From Macrococcoides caseolyticum (GTDB lineage: Bacteria; Bacillota; Bacilli; Staphylococcales; Staphylococcaceae), in NCBI RefSeq assembly GCF_002902665.1, contig NZ_PPRM01000011.1:1-54798 (forward strand): 54,798 nucleotides of DNA, given 5' to 3'. The number at the start of each line of letters is the position of its first letter. The stretch's first letter is position 1. Below the pieces are notes generated by a model. That model searched no databases and was not told the origin of the DNA. It saw nothing but the letters and a program-made list of their open reading frames with translations. The position numbers were made by a program, and so were the translations under genes. Shown one piece after another: positions 35,236 to 44,154 of this stretch.

Positions 35236-37674
35236 CTAAATAAATAAGTTTAAGTTCGATTGTTCTGTATCACCGAGATATGTTGCAACGCCGCCAAACT
35301 CAACGCCATCGATTAACTCTTCTTTTGTCACTGCCATAATATCCATGCTCATCGTACATGCAACCATCTTAATACCCATAGATTGGGCTTTTTCGATCAT
35401 TGTTTCTAAAGAATCTACTTTTTTCTTGTTCATTACGTGACGAATCATACGTGCACCTGCACCACCCATATTCATCTTAGATATCGGGAGTTTTCCTGCA
35501 TGTTTCGGCATCATCTTGCTGAACATTTTATCGAGCCCTTCTTTTGCAACAGTCACACCAGGTTTCTTAATCACATTAAGGCCCCAGAAAGTGAAGAACA
35601 TCGTCACTTCTTTACCGTATGATGCAGCACCCGTCGCAATAATAAATGAAGCTAACGCCTTATCAAGATCGCCACTGAATACAACCATCGTTGCACCATT
35701 CTTCGTCTCAACAAGCTGATGTCCTTCTCTGTCGTTCATCACATTTATCGGTAAGTCTGCTCCTTTTTGAACAACTGCAACGACTTTCCCATCCTTCATT
35801 TCATTGCTGATCATTGTATTTCCTGTATTCTTAGCCCAAGCTTCGATATCTGTACAGAAACCGAAATCCGTCACATGAATCTCAAGCTGCTCTCCGTCTT
35901 TCATTTCATCCATGTTTTCTTTTACTTTTAGAATAGGGCCAGGACACTGTAGTCCACTTGCTTCAATAATACGTCTATCCTCTTTTTTCATTGGCTGCTC
36001 CTTCTTAGTACGTTCTTCGATCTGTGTTTGTTCAACCGCTTTTACTTCCGGTCTATTTACTGTTTCATGCATCGCTTTATAATGTTTATATCCACCGTCA
36101 AGATTGACAACATCGAACCCATTATTTTGTAATAGTCGTGCGGCATTATAACCGCGCTGACCGACTTGGCAGAAGATTGCTACTGGTTCATTTATATCAA
36201 GTTCAGCTAGACGATCACGCAGCGTGCCAAGTGGAATATTCTTCGCACTGCCAATAGTACCCATGTCGTATTCAATTGGTTCACGTACATCTATCAATTG
36301 ATTAAAATTTTCGATTTCATCGTATTGAACCATCTTCATCTCATCATCCAGTACGTTTTGTGCGATATAACCCACCATGTTAACCGGATCTTTTGCTGAT
36401 GAAAATGGTGGTGCATATGCAATTTCAATTTGAGCGAGGCTTCTAATATCCTGGTTAAATGTCATAGCGCTCGCAATTAGATCGATACGTTTATCCACAC
36501 CTTTACGTCCTACAATCTGCGCCCCATAAATTTCGCCTTCAGGACTAAACAGCGCCTTGATCGTCATCGGCTCAGCGCCTGGATAATAGATCGCATTCGA
36601 TTGTCCAGATACATGAATAATATGATAATCAAGTCCCTGCATCTTTAATGTACGTTCATTAAGTCCTGTGCTTGCTGCAGTGAGATCAAATACTTTCGCA
36701 ATTGCTGTGCCGATCGGTTTTATCTTTTCAATCACCTTTCCATTAAGGTGATCAGCAAGGAGACGTCCTTCTCGATTCGCAATCCACGCAAGTGGAATAT
36801 GCACATCCTGCTGTGAAATCTTATGTGTAATCTCAGCAACATCACCAATAGCATAAATATCCTTTATTGATGTTTCAAATACATCATTTGTCTTGATAGC
36901 ACCTTTAGCACCCGTCTCAATCCCTGCTTCTTGAGCAATTGCAGACTCTGGAATGACCCCTATCGCCATAATGACCATATCACTTTGAATGACATCTCCA
37001 TTTTCTGCAATGACATTATGCTCATTAATTTCTTTAATAGAAGATTTTAACTTTAAATGGACACCACGCTGCACCATATGTGTTTCTAATAATTTAGTCA
37101 TATCTTTATCCATGCCCGGCATCACTTGATCACTAAGCTCAAACAGTGTTACATCAATTCCTAATGCATGTAAATTCTCAGCCATCTCTAATCCAATAAA
37201 TCCTCCACCAACGACAGACGCTGTTTTAACATTGTGCTCGTTTATATAAGATTTTATTTTATCCATATCCGGAATATTTCTTAGAGTAAAGACATGGTTT
37301 TGTTTTGCACCTTCAATCGGTACTTCGATCGCACGCGCTCCCATCGAAAGAATAAGAACATCATATGAAGCTTCTTCGACCCCATTCTGTGTTTTTAGTA
37401 AGACTGTTTTATTATCTGGATTGATCTGAGTTGCTTCCGTATTCGTTCTGACGTTAATATTCATACGGTTATTCATCAGTTCAGGTGTTTGAATTAATAA
37501 TTTATCTCTATCTTGTATCTCATCACCGATATAATAAGGTAATCCACAGTTTGCAAATGATACATGCGGACCTCTTTCAATAATTGTTATTTCATCTTGT
37601 TCATTTAATCGTCTTAAGCGTGCTGCTACAGATGCGCCACCTGCAACACCACCGATTATCATAATCTTTCTCAT
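35236..37674 (-). CDS. CoA-disulfide reductase/rhodanese/TusA/DsrE four-domain fusion
   Basis: 812 residues. Domain order: CoA-disulfide reductase-type flavoprotein (residues 1 to about 440; FAD motif IIGGVAGGASVAARLRRL, redox Cys43 in FANCGLPYY), rhodanese (about 455-550; loop CQVGQRGYN), TusA (about 570-640; GLQCPGPI), DsrE-like (about 650-812; CTMSMD). All four reactive thiols are on one chain, so persulfide sulfur can pass from disulfide or persulfide reduction to a rhodanese and a carrier. S. aureus has separate CstA and Sqr; this fusion takes their place here. Its promoter is overlapped by a CstR operator. Confidence 0.9.
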   Translation of the reverse strand: MRKIMIIGGVAGGASVAARLRRLNEQDEITIIERGPHVSFANCGLPYYIGDEIQDRDKLLIQTPELMNNRMNINVRTNTEATQINPDNKTVLLKTQNGVEEASYDVLILSMGARAIEVPIEGAKQNHVFTLRNIPDMDKIKSYINEHNVKTASVVGGGFIGLEMAENLHALGIDVTLFELSDQVMPGMDKDMTKLLETHMVQRGVHLKLKSSIKEINEHNVIAENGDVIQSDMVIMAIGVIPESAIAQEAGIETGAKGAIKTNDVFETSIKDIYAIGDVAEITHKISQQDVHIPLAWIANREGRLLADHLNGKVIEKIKPIGTAIAKVFDLTAASTGLNERTLKMQGLDYHIIHVSGQSNAIYYPGAEPMTIKALFSPEGEIYGAQIVGRKGVDKRIDLIASAMTFNQDIRSLAQIEIAYAPPFSSAKDPVNMVGYIAQNVLDDEMKMVQYDEIENFNQLIDVREPIEYDMGTIGSAKNIPLGTLRDRLAELDINEPVAIFCQVGQRGYNAARLLQNNGFDVVNLDGGYKHYKAMHETVNRPEVKAVEQTQIEERTKKEQPMKKEDRRIIEASGLQCPGPILKVKENMDEMKDGEQLEIHVTDFGFCTDIEAWAKNTGNTMISNEMKDGKVVAVVQKGADLPINVMNDREGHQLVETKNGATMVVFSGDLDKALASFIIATGAASYGKEVTMFFTFWGLNVIKKPGVTVAKEGLDKMFSKMMPKHAGKLPISKMNMGGAGARMIRHVMNKKKVDSLETMIEKAQSMGIKMVACTMSMDIMAVTKEELIDGVEFGGVATYLGDTEQSNLNLFI

Positions 37675-37692
37675 ATTGTTTCCTCCTTTTTT

Positions 37693-37708
37693 ATACCTAT
37701 GGGGGTAT
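37693..37708. promoter_or_regulatory. CstR operator 1
   Basis: ATACCTATGGGGGTAT, near-palindromic, lies directly downstream of the -10 (TATGAT) of the leftward promoter, over its start point. The leftward -35 TTGACA is at 37731-37736 (minus strand), spacing 18. Confidence 0.85.
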
Positions 37709-37736
37709 CATACAATGAACAATATTCATTTGTCAA

Positions 37737-37752
37737 ATACCTATAGGGGTAT
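37737..37752. promoter_or_regulatory. CstR operator 2
   Basis: ATACCTATAGGGGTAT lies immediately upstream of the leftward -35 element and just upstream of the rightward promoter. Confidence 0.85.
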
Positions 37753-37768
37753 TTTTTAATTGACACAG

Positions 37769-37784
37769 ATACCTAGAGGGGTAT
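37769..37784. promoter_or_regulatory. CstR operator 3 within the cstR promoter
   Basis: ATACCTAGAGGGGTAT lies between -35 TTGACA (37760-37765) and -10 TATAGT (37784-37789) of the rightward promoter, so binding would block RNA polymerase. Confidence 0.88.
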
Positions 37785-37822
37785 ATAGTATGGATATCAA
37801 TAAATTAGAAAGAAGGACCATT

Positions 37823-38083
37823 ATGAAATACGATAAAAATCAGATCAATCGTCTAAAGCGTCTGCAAGGACAATTAAATGGCGTCCTGAAGATGATGGAA
37901 GAAAACAAAGATTGCAAAGATGTCGTAACACAGCTTAGTGCTTCCCGAAGTGGGATTGAACGATTAATCGGCGTCATCGTAAGTGAGAATTTAGCAGAAT
38001 GTGTAAAAGAGAACGTAAAAAATAATACGGATACTGACAATCTTGTAAAAGAAGCAGTAAATCTACTAATAAAAAGCAGGTAA
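37823..38083 (+). CDS. cstR: Persulfide-sensing repressor CstR (CsoR/RcnR family)
   Basis: 86 residues, all-helical CsoR-fold tetramer. Cys31 (KDCKD) and Cys60 (AECVK) are the CstR persulfide-sensing pair; the copper ligands of CsoR are not kept. KMMEENKDCKDVVTQLSASRSGIERLIGVI closely matches S. aureus CstR. The start at 37823, behind AAGAAGGA, gives the usual 86 residues; the longer TTG-initiated frame runs through the promoter and operator 3. It represses both flanking transcripts. Confidence 0.95.
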   Translation: MKYDKNQINRLKRLQGQLNGVLKMMEENKDCKDVVTQLSASRSGIERLIGVIVSENLAECVKENVKNNTDTDNLVKEAVNLLIKSR

Positions 38084-38088
38084 TGCAT

Positions 38089-38379
38089 ATGAATACAATT
38101 ACAGTAAAAAGTTTAAAACAACTATTAGAACAAAATGCCGAAGTACAGTTAATCGATGTTAGAGAAATTGATGAATTTGAAGCAGGACATATTGAAGAAG
38201 CTAAAAATATTCCATTATCTGAACTGGATCAGCATGTATGTGACTTTAATAAAGACGATGACTACATTATTATTTGCCGTTCAGGTAACCGAAGTGGTAT
38301 GGCATGTGACTATTTGGAACAGTTTGATATTAAGACGACAAATGTCCAAGGCGGCATGATCGAATGGGCACGTCTTTAA
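38089..38379 (+). CDS. Single-domain rhodanese
   Basis: 96 residues, one rhodanese domain; QLIDVREIDEFEAGHIEEAKNIPLSEL and the active loop CRSGNRSGMA. Sulfurtransferase moving persulfide to an acceptor. The ATG at 38089 is 8 nt from AGCAGG; the ATG 6 bases earlier overlaps the cstR stop. It lies in the cstR-rhodanese-tauE unit. Confidence 0.92.
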   Translation: MNTITVKSLKQLLEQNAEVQLIDVREIDEFEAGHIEEAKNIPLSELDQHVCDFNKDDDYIIICRSGNRSGMACDYLEQFDIKTTNVQGGMIEWARL

Positions 38380-39125
38380 TCTTAATTCTCTCTTTAATTG
38401 GAGCATTTGGTGCATTTATATCAGGACTTGTCGGAATCGGGGGAGCTATTGTAATTTATCCGATGCTGCTATTTATTCCACCAATATTCGGATATAAGAT
38501 AACACCAGAACTTGCATCCGGTCTTACAGCAGCACAAGTATTCTTTAGTACGATGAGCGGCAGCATGAGTCAGCGCAATAATCCTGACCTCAATAAAGGG
38601 ATTATTGTACCAATGGGAGCTGGTATATTCCTTGGAAGTTTAATCGGCGCATATAGTGCTTCAATATTTGATGAATCATTAATCAATATCGTCTATACAT
38701 TTTTAGCAATAGTTGCCGTTTTCTTAATGTTTGTCAAAGTAAAGACAGAGAATGAGTGCACACACTTCAATAAAATCTCACTATTTATCACAGCACTTGT
38801 GATAGGGATACTCTCTGGAATCGTCGGTGCAGGGGGCGCATTCATTATTGTTCCTGTATTGCTTGCAATTTTTAAAGCACCTTTCAGAAGTGTAGTTGCG
38901 AGTAGCATTGTGATTGCATTTATCTCATCCATTGGCACATTTCTCATGAAGTCGATGACAGGTCAAATTGATTTTGTAATGATGATTCCTTTAGTCATTG
39001 CAAGTTTGTTATTTGCGCCTATCGGAACGAAAGTATCAAAGAAGACGAACCAGCAATTATTAAGAATAATACTCGCACTATTGATTGCCCTTGCTGCAAT
39101 TAAGATGATAATAAATATGATATAA
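38364..39125 (+). CDS. TauE/SafE-family sulfite/sulfur-anion exporter
   Basis: 253 residues, eight hydrophobic segments in two repeats, each with a GIGGAIVIYP or GAGGAFIIVP motif typical of TauE/SafE. Overlaps the rhodanese gene by 16 bp, so is translated with it. It should move sulfite, thiosulfate or a related anion, completing the persulfide response. S. aureus cst has the same gene next to cstR. Confidence 0.9.
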   Translation: MGTSLILILSLIGAFGAFISGLVGIGGAIVIYPMLLFIPPIFGYKITPELASGLTAAQVFFSTMSGSMSQRNNPDLNKGIIVPMGAGIFLGSLIGAYSASIFDESLINIVYTFLAIVAVFLMFVKVKTENECTHFNKISLFITALVIGILSGIVGAGGAFIIVPVLLAIFKAPFRSVVASSIVIAFISSIGTFLMKSMTGQIDFVMMIPLVIASLLFAPIGTKVSKKTNQQLLRIILALLIALAAIKMIINMI

Positions 39126-39166
39126 AAAGCGTGAAATTGGCACACCGCCAATTTCACGCTTTTTTA
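39126..39166. terminator. Bidirectional terminator with the GTGAAATTGGC repeat stem
   Basis: GCGTGAAATTGGC (39129-39141) pairs perfectly with GCCAATTTCACGC (39147-39159) around 5 nt, T-run on the plus side, between convergent genes. Confidence 0.9.
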
Positions 39167-39526
39167 TTTTTCTTTAAAGTTGTTACTTAAGCTTTCCAGT
39201 ATTTCTTTATAGCCTTTACCAATCTTACTTTCTACACTTGCTAGAAATGCACCTTCAACAATCGGATAATGTGCAATATGGATATTACTATAGTTCTTCA
39301 TTTCTAAGGCCATCTCTATATTCATCTTACTAGATCCGATGTCATAAAAGCAAAGTGCTTCTCCTTCGACACTATCAAACATTTGCATAATATCATCTAT
39401 AGACGTACCAATCTCTCCATTTATACCTCCAGTAACCTTTACAACAACATCTTGTGCCATTTGTTCAAGCAAAGCTTTAACCCCTTTAGCAATAGCTTCA
39501 CTATGGCTTACAATTAATATTTCCAT
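39164..39526 (-). CDS. dhaM: PTS-dependent dihydroxyacetone kinase phosphotransferase subunit DhaM
   Basis: 120 residues, EIIA-mannose fold. The phospho-accepting His is in ILIVSHSEAIAKGVK (residue 9); VTGGINGEIGTS and FYDIGSSKMN follow. It relays phosphate from HPr to the ADP on DhaL. Start ATG at 39526, behind GGGAGTGAG; the longer frame opens before it. Last gene of dhaKLM. Confidence 0.92.
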   Translation of the reverse strand: MEILIVSHSEAIAKGVKALLEQMAQDVVVKVTGGINGEIGTSIDDIMQMFDSVEGEALCFYDIGSSKMNIEMALEMKNYSNIHIAHYPIVEGAFLASVESKIGKGYKEILESLSNNFKEK

Positions 39527-40104
39527 TATCTCACTCCCGAAAGTAAGGCATCTAACACCCATACACTGCTCTGTGCACCAGGATCAATTGTACCTATCGA
39601 CTGTTCTTTAAAATAAGCTGCTCGACCTTTTGTCGCCATCATATCCTTCGTTTCTTCTGCATACTGCTGTAATGCTTCAATCGATGGGATATTACCTTGA
39701 TTCAATGCATCACTAACTTTACTGATCACATCATACATCGTCTTTTCTCCACCTGAAACTTGACCACGGCTTGCAACCGCGTCTTTAAAAGCTTCAATCA
39801 GCTTACTAACATTGTCACGGCTAATTTCTTCTTCAGCAACTTGTGACATCTTTACAAATGAGAAACCATACAACGGACCTGACGCCCCACCGACAACACT
39901 CATCAGTATAATACCACAATTTTTCAAGACTTCACTGATCGTATCACCTGACAACTTTTCATCGACTGCTTTAAATCCTCGGAGCATATTCACACCATGA
40001 TCGCCATCACCGATTTCACGGTCTAAGTTTGTAAGCAATATTTCATTTTCTTCAAATACTTTATATAATGCCTTTAAATTTACTGAAAGTTCTTGTGCAT
40101 TCAT
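39526..40104 (-). CDS. dhaL: Dihydroxyacetone kinase ADP-binding subunit DhaL
   Basis: 192 residues. Metal/ADP loop DREIGDGDHGVNMLRGF near the start; GGASGPLYGFSF and the Gly-rich SIGTIDPGAQSSVWVL at the end are diagnostic. Start is the ATG at 40104, behind AGGAGTGG. It overlaps dhaM by a base, 10 bp after dhaK. Confidence 0.93.
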   Translation of the reverse strand: MNAQELSVNLKALYKVFEENEILLTNLDREIGDGDHGVNMLRGFKAVDEKLSGDTISEVLKNCGIILMSVVGGASGPLYGFSFVKMSQVAEEEISRDNVSKLIEAFKDAVASRGQVSGGEKTMYDVISKVSDALNQGNIPSIEALQQYAEETKDMMATKGRAAYFKEQSIGTIDPGAQSSVWVLDALLSGVR

Positions 40105-40114
40105 CCAACCACTC

Positions 40115-41080
40115 CTACAAAAAATATTTGCTTTTAGTATTTGCACTTAATGCTTCAATCAATGCTTCATCTGATTTGACTACTGTAATCGAAAATCCTT
40201 GCATATCTAATGCTGTCATATAGTCACCTACAAGAAATTTAGTAATTGATTTGTTTTTTGATTTAAAATATTCATCTAAGTAATGCGCGGCTACCGAAAG
40301 CTCACTTAGCGGTGTACCTCCCATGCCATTAAGCATTACTATTGCGTCATCAAACTCTAAATTCGCTTCTATTTCAGTCATCAGCCTTTCGATAACCTTA
40401 TCAATTGGTTCAATCTTTTCACGATAAATTCCTTTCTCACCATGAATCCCAATACCAATCTCCATTTCGTCATCTGCCAGGTCAAATCCATATCGACCTG
40501 TTGTAGGGACCATACAAGGCTCAATCGCCATTCCGATGGTTGCAATATTCGGAAGTAATGCTTCAACTTTTGATTTAATTTCTTCTAATGATAACCCTTG
40601 TTCAGCATAATAACCTGCAACTTTGTGAACGATGACCGTACCTGCCACACCGCGGCGTTGCTCTTTATTCTCAATTACAACATCATCACGTACAATCACG
40701 CGATCAACCTTTATTCCTTCCATTTCAGCAAGTTCCATCGCCATCTCAAAATTCATGACATCTCCGGCATAATTTTTAATAATCAGTAATACACCCGCAT
40801 CTGTTGCAACTGATTTAATGGCTTCAAGAACTTTATCCGGTGTTGGAGAAGTAAATACCTCACCGCAAACTGCTGCATCTAGCATGCCCTCAGCAACATA
40901 ACCAGCATGTGCCGGCTCATGGCCACTACCACCACCTGATACAAGCGCAACTTTTCCTATCTTCTTTTCTTTACGTACAATAATAGAATCTGCAACCACT
41001 TCATGAGATTCATCAGTAAGAGCCATTCCTTTTAACATATCTGATACAAACGATGTCTTTTCTTTAAGTAATTTTTTCAA
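40115..41080 (-). CDS. dhaK: Dihydroxyacetone kinase substrate-binding subunit DhaK
   Basis: 321 residues. GGGSGHEPAHAGYV binds dihydroxyacetone; the His of GIGIHGEKG makes the hemiaminal with the substrate; LNGMGGTPLSEL follows. With DhaL and DhaM phosphorylates dihydroxyacetone to DHAP using PTS phosphate. Start: TTG at 41080, 8 nt from AAGGAGG, not the GTG in front of the site. No DhaR or glycerol dehydrogenase lies beside it. Confidence 0.93.
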   Translation of the reverse strand: MKKLLKEKTSFVSDMLKGMALTDESHEVVADSIIVRKEKKIGKVALVSGGGSGHEPAHAGYVAEGMLDAAVCGEVFTSPTPDKVLEAIKSVATDAGVLLIIKNYAGDVMNFEMAMELAEMEGIKVDRVIVRDDVVIENKEQRRGVAGTVIVHKVAGYYAEQGLSLEEIKSKVEALLPNIATIGMAIEPCMVPTTGRYGFDLADDEMEIGIGIHGEKGIYREKIEPIDKVIERLMTEIEANLEFDDAIVMLNGMGGTPLSELSVAAHYLDEYFKSKNKSITKFLVGDYMTALDMQGFSITVVKSDEALIEALSANTKSKYFL

Positions 41081-41108
41081 AGTTAACGCCTCCTTCACTC
41101 TAATTATA

Positions 41109-41582
41109 TTACTTTATACTTTTAAATGATAATTTAAACCATTCTGCAATAAACCATATTAAAGGTAGGATCAGGAGGATGACGATAATGATTGAGACCA
41201 TCAAAGTATCAGGTAATCCCTGCCCAGCAATAAGCAGCATAAACGTCCCAATGATATAAATAAGCGGAAATGTTACAAATAATAATCCCTTTTCTTTTTC
41301 TTCATTTAAATCGTGGTATCTTCTCATTGTTAAAGCAAGTGTAGGAATGTATGTAATGACATATAAATAAAGTACCCAACTTGAAATCTTAATTGGTATC
41401 ATTAAATTACCTATCTTGATATCTTGTATTGTCCAAAGCTTTCCACCAACAAAACTATGTACGAAAGGAAAAATAATGAAAGCTAATAACAAATGAAAAT
41501 TGAATGGTATTTTAAAGTCATTTACAGAAGACTTTCCTTTAAAATCAAATGCTCGCTTCCAAAATGATAAATATGAATTCAT
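41109..41582 (-). CDS. DUF805 membrane protein
   Basis: 157 residues, four hydrophobic segments. SYLSFWKRAFDFKGKSS at the start, LTMRRYHDLNEEKEKG in the middle and WFKL near the end fit DUF805. Function unknown. The start at 41582 follows AAAGAGGTG by 5 nt; a GTG six bases earlier overlaps it. It lies 28 bp upstream of dhaK with no terminator, so could be in the dha transcript. Confidence 0.85.
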   Translation of the reverse strand: MNSYLSFWKRAFDFKGKSSVNDFKIPFNFHLLLAFIIFPFVHSFVGGKLWTIQDIKIGNLMIPIKISSWVLYLYVITYIPTLALTMRRYHDLNEEKEKGLLFVTFPLIYIIGTFMLLIAGQGLPDTLMVSIIIVILLILPLIWFIAEWFKLSFKSIK

Positions 41583-41678
41583 TGCCACACCTCTTTTTCT
41601 AGTTTATTCCATTTTAACATAAAAAAAAGATGCCATTTTATTGACATCTTTCTTAAGACCTTAAGTCAATCATATATC

Positions 41679-41748
41679 GAATTTGGCATGGCGCCAATTT
41701 CACTCTTCTTTTTCTGCCCGAATTTGGCACGGCGCCAATTTCACTCTT
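41679..41748. repeat. Two direct copies of a 29-bp hairpin repeat
   Basis: GAATTTGGCATGGCGCCAATTTCACTCTT at 41679-41707 recurs at 41720-41748 with one change (CAC for CAT), 41 bp apart. Its GCCAATTTCAC half also forms the terminator stem at 39147. Each copy contains an imperfect inverted repeat. Confidence 0.85.
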
Positions 41749-41760
41749 AAATTCTACACC

Positions 41761-43284
41761 CTATTTCAAATGGATTGGTCCTCCTGGTCCCACTGGAAGT
41801 CCTGTTAAATACCAAGCAATTAATAATATTGTCCAGAATATACCGAATGCTACAGAGAACGGCATCAATGCTGCAATCAATGTTCCAAGGCCGATATCCT
41901 TCACATAGCGTTGTGCATAAGACAATAATAGTGGTAAGTAAGGCATCATCGGTGTAATCGGATTTGTTATCGAATCTCCGACACGGTAGATTACTTGTGT
42001 AAATGCTGGATGGAATCCGAGTAGCATCAACATCGGGACTAGGATAGGAGCCATGATTGCCCACTTGGCTGATGCACTACCAATCAGCATATTGATAAAT
42101 GCAGACAAAGCTAATACGCCGAGTATCAATACGACACCGTTTTGCCCTTGCAAAGCCTCCGCCCCTTTGATCGCGATGATTGTTCCAAGATTACTCCATT
42201 TAAAATATGCAAGCATTTGTGCAGCGAAGAATACGATTACGATAAATGGTCCCATCGTACTCATCGCATCCCCTAGCATCTCTGCAAACTTCTTTGTAGA
42301 ACGCATCGTCCCTGCTACAAAGCCATAGACAAGTCCTGGCACGAAGAACAGCACTGTTATAATTGGAACGATTCCATTCATAAGTGGAGAGTCCTGAATA
42401 AGGCTTCCTGTTTTCGCATTTCTCAATAATCCGTTCTCAGGAACCGCTAAAAGTGTCACAACCACCATCGCAATCAGCAATGCAATATTTGCATAGATCA
42501 TTGCTTTACGTTCTGTTGGCGTTACATCTTCAGCAGCAGTATGTACATCGCTTTTATATGCTCCAAATCTAGGTATCGTTATCTTGACAGTAACAAACCA
42601 AGCAGCAATGAGTAACACAACTGTAGAAACGCATAGGAAATAGTAGTTCATCACCGCATTTACTGGAACACTATCATCGACAAGTTTCGCCGCGGGTTCT
42701 GTGAACGACACGATTAATGCATCACTCATCCCAATCATCAAACTTGCTGAATACCCACCGAGTGCTGAGGCATAAGCCATAACCAGCCCTGCGACTGGAT
42801 GATAACCAAGCTTAATAAAGACCATCGCAGCGATTGGAGGAAGTACGATTGGTGCCGCATCACCCGCAGCATTTCCAAGGATTCCTACCAATATAATCAT
42901 TGGAACGATAATCTTGCGCGGTGTCTTCTCAATGGTATACTTCATTAACGTCTCAAAGTACCCCGTTTTCTCTGCAACCCCTACACCGATCATTACAACA
43001 AGAACGAGGCCAAGTGGTGGAAATGTTGCAAAGTTATTAACTGCTTCTGAAATAATCTTAGCAATACCTTCAGGCGTTAATAAATTCACCGCTTCAATCA
43101 CTTTACCATCAGCGGGATTCTTAGCGGAAACTCCCGTCTTTCCAGTAACAAATGAAGCAAACAAAATGATAAGACATAGTGAAATAAAAATAACAACTGG
43201 GTCAGGCAATTTATTCCCTGATTTCTCGATGATATCTAAAGATCGATTGATAAACCCTTTCTTCTTTACCTTTTGTTCTACCAT
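41761..43284 (-). CDS. AbgT-family transporter
   Basis: 507 residues, about 11 transmembrane helices. GFINRSLDIIEKSGNKLPDPVVIF, NNFATFPPLGLVLVVMIGVGVAEKTGYFE and the C-terminal SASAKWAIMAPILVPM are AbgT features. Members export sulfonamides or import p-aminobenzoyl-glutamate. Start ATG at 43284 behind AGGAGGAG; the first GTG is next to it. A co-occurring AbgA/B is absent here, so drug export is as plausible as import. Confidence 0.88.
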   Translation of the reverse strand: MVEQKVKKKGFINRSLDIIEKSGNKLPDPVVIFISLCLIILFASFVTGKTGVSAKNPADGKVIEAVNLLTPEGIAKIISEAVNNFATFPPLGLVLVVMIGVGVAEKTGYFETLMKYTIEKTPRKIIVPMIILVGILGNAAGDAAPIVLPPIAAMVFIKLGYHPVAGLVMAYASALGGYSASLMIGMSDALIVSFTEPAAKLVDDSVPVNAVMNYYFLCVSTVVLLIAAWFVTVKITIPRFGAYKSDVHTAAEDVTPTERKAMIYANIALLIAMVVVTLLAVPENGLLRNAKTGSLIQDSPLMNGIVPIITVLFFVPGLVYGFVAGTMRSTKKFAEMLGDAMSTMGPFIVIVFFAAQMLAYFKWSNLGTIIAIKGAEALQGQNGVVLILGVLALSAFINMLIGSASAKWAIMAPILVPMLMLLGFHPAFTQVIYRVGDSITNPITPMMPYLPLLLSYAQRYVKDIGLGTLIAALMPFSVAFGIFWTILLIAWYLTGLPVGPGGPIHLK

Positions 43285-43476
43285 CACATCTCCTCCTCAT
43301 CGATTGCATTTCAAATATTATATGTGTATTTTACATAAACAGTTGTACAAATGCAACAAACATATTAAATTTCAATATACAGAAATCCCTTTCTTTCAAC
43401 TATGAATCGATTATCGCTGATTACAGATGATTAATACCGAGATAATCGGTTATAGTATATAAAAGGAGATGATATT

Positions 43477-43884
43477 ATGTGGACAATGGATGATTATCCG
43501 GACACATGGAAACACTTTGAACCGCTCGAACGTAAGAAAGCGATTGATATTGCAAACGCGATGCTGAAGGAAGGTTATAAAGAATCAGATCTTATTCCAA
43601 TTGCAACAGCCCAAGCTAAGAAGTGGTATCAATCCGCTTCACAAGAAGAACTTAAGGAATTAAAGAATAAAAAAATTACGCTTCATAATGACGAGGATAC
43701 GAGCAATCCAGAACTTATGGATAATGATGTAGAAGTGTATTTCGAAGATACTTGGAAAGTTAGGACGAAAGGTGCAAAGCGCGCCTCCGATAGTTTCTCC
43801 ACTAAAGCTGAAGCCGTTAAACGTGCACATGAAATCGCTGATAATAAAGGTACGAAGGTCATCACGCATAATAAAAACACATAA
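43477..43884 (+). CDS. DUF2188-domain protein with ChaB-like N-terminus
   Basis: 135 residues. The N-terminal half WTMDDYPDTWKHFEPLERKKAIDIANAMLKEGY, then IPIATAQAKKW, is like ChaB-type domains; the C-terminal half WKVRTKGAKRASDSFSTKAEAVKRAHEIADNKGTKVI is DUF2188, a basic fold seen in stress proteins. No membrane segments. A general-stress function is inferred. AAAAGGAGATG lies upstream. Confidence 0.85.
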   Translation: MWTMDDYPDTWKHFEPLERKKAIDIANAMLKEGYKESDLIPIATAQAKKWYQSASQEELKELKNKKITLHNDEDTSNPELMDNDVEVYFEDTWKVRTKGAKRASDSFSTKAEAVKRAHEIADNKGTKVITHNKNT

Positions 43885-43917
43885 AAAAGGATCCGGAAAA
43901 TTTTCCGGATCCTTTAG
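43885..43917. terminator. Bidirectional terminator
   Basis: AAAGGATCCGGAAAA with TTTTCCGGATCCTTT, a perfect palindrome, T-rich on both sides, between convergent genes. Confidence 0.88.
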
Positions 43918-43918
43918 T

Positions 43919-44143
43919 TTATTTTTTCTGAACGGTAATCGTCCATGAAGCATCATCCAACTGTTCATAGTTTGTAACAGGGTAGCCTTGTTCAGCTGCC
44001 CAGTTCGGAATTGCTTCCGTCGCTTGTGTACAGTCGAAATCTATTTTAAGTTCATCACCTGAACTTAATGCTTCCATTTTCTTCTGCGCTTCTATTAAAG
44101 GAAATGGACATACCATCCCTACAGTTCCAAGTTCATATAACAT
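43919..44143 (-). CDS. TusA-like sulfur carrier (YeeD-type)
   Basis: 74 residues, TusA fold. GMVCPFPLIEAQKKM carries the sulfur-accepting Cys in the CPxP motif. It is 11 bp after the YeeE/YedE permease gene and probably takes the sulfur brought in as thiosulfate. AGGAGG precedes the start. Confidence 0.92.
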   Translation of the reverse strand: MLYELGTVGMVCPFPLIEAQKKMEALSSGDELKIDFDCTQATEAIPNWAAEQGYPVTNYEQLDDASWTITVQKK

Positions 44144-44154
44144 AATTTATCCTC

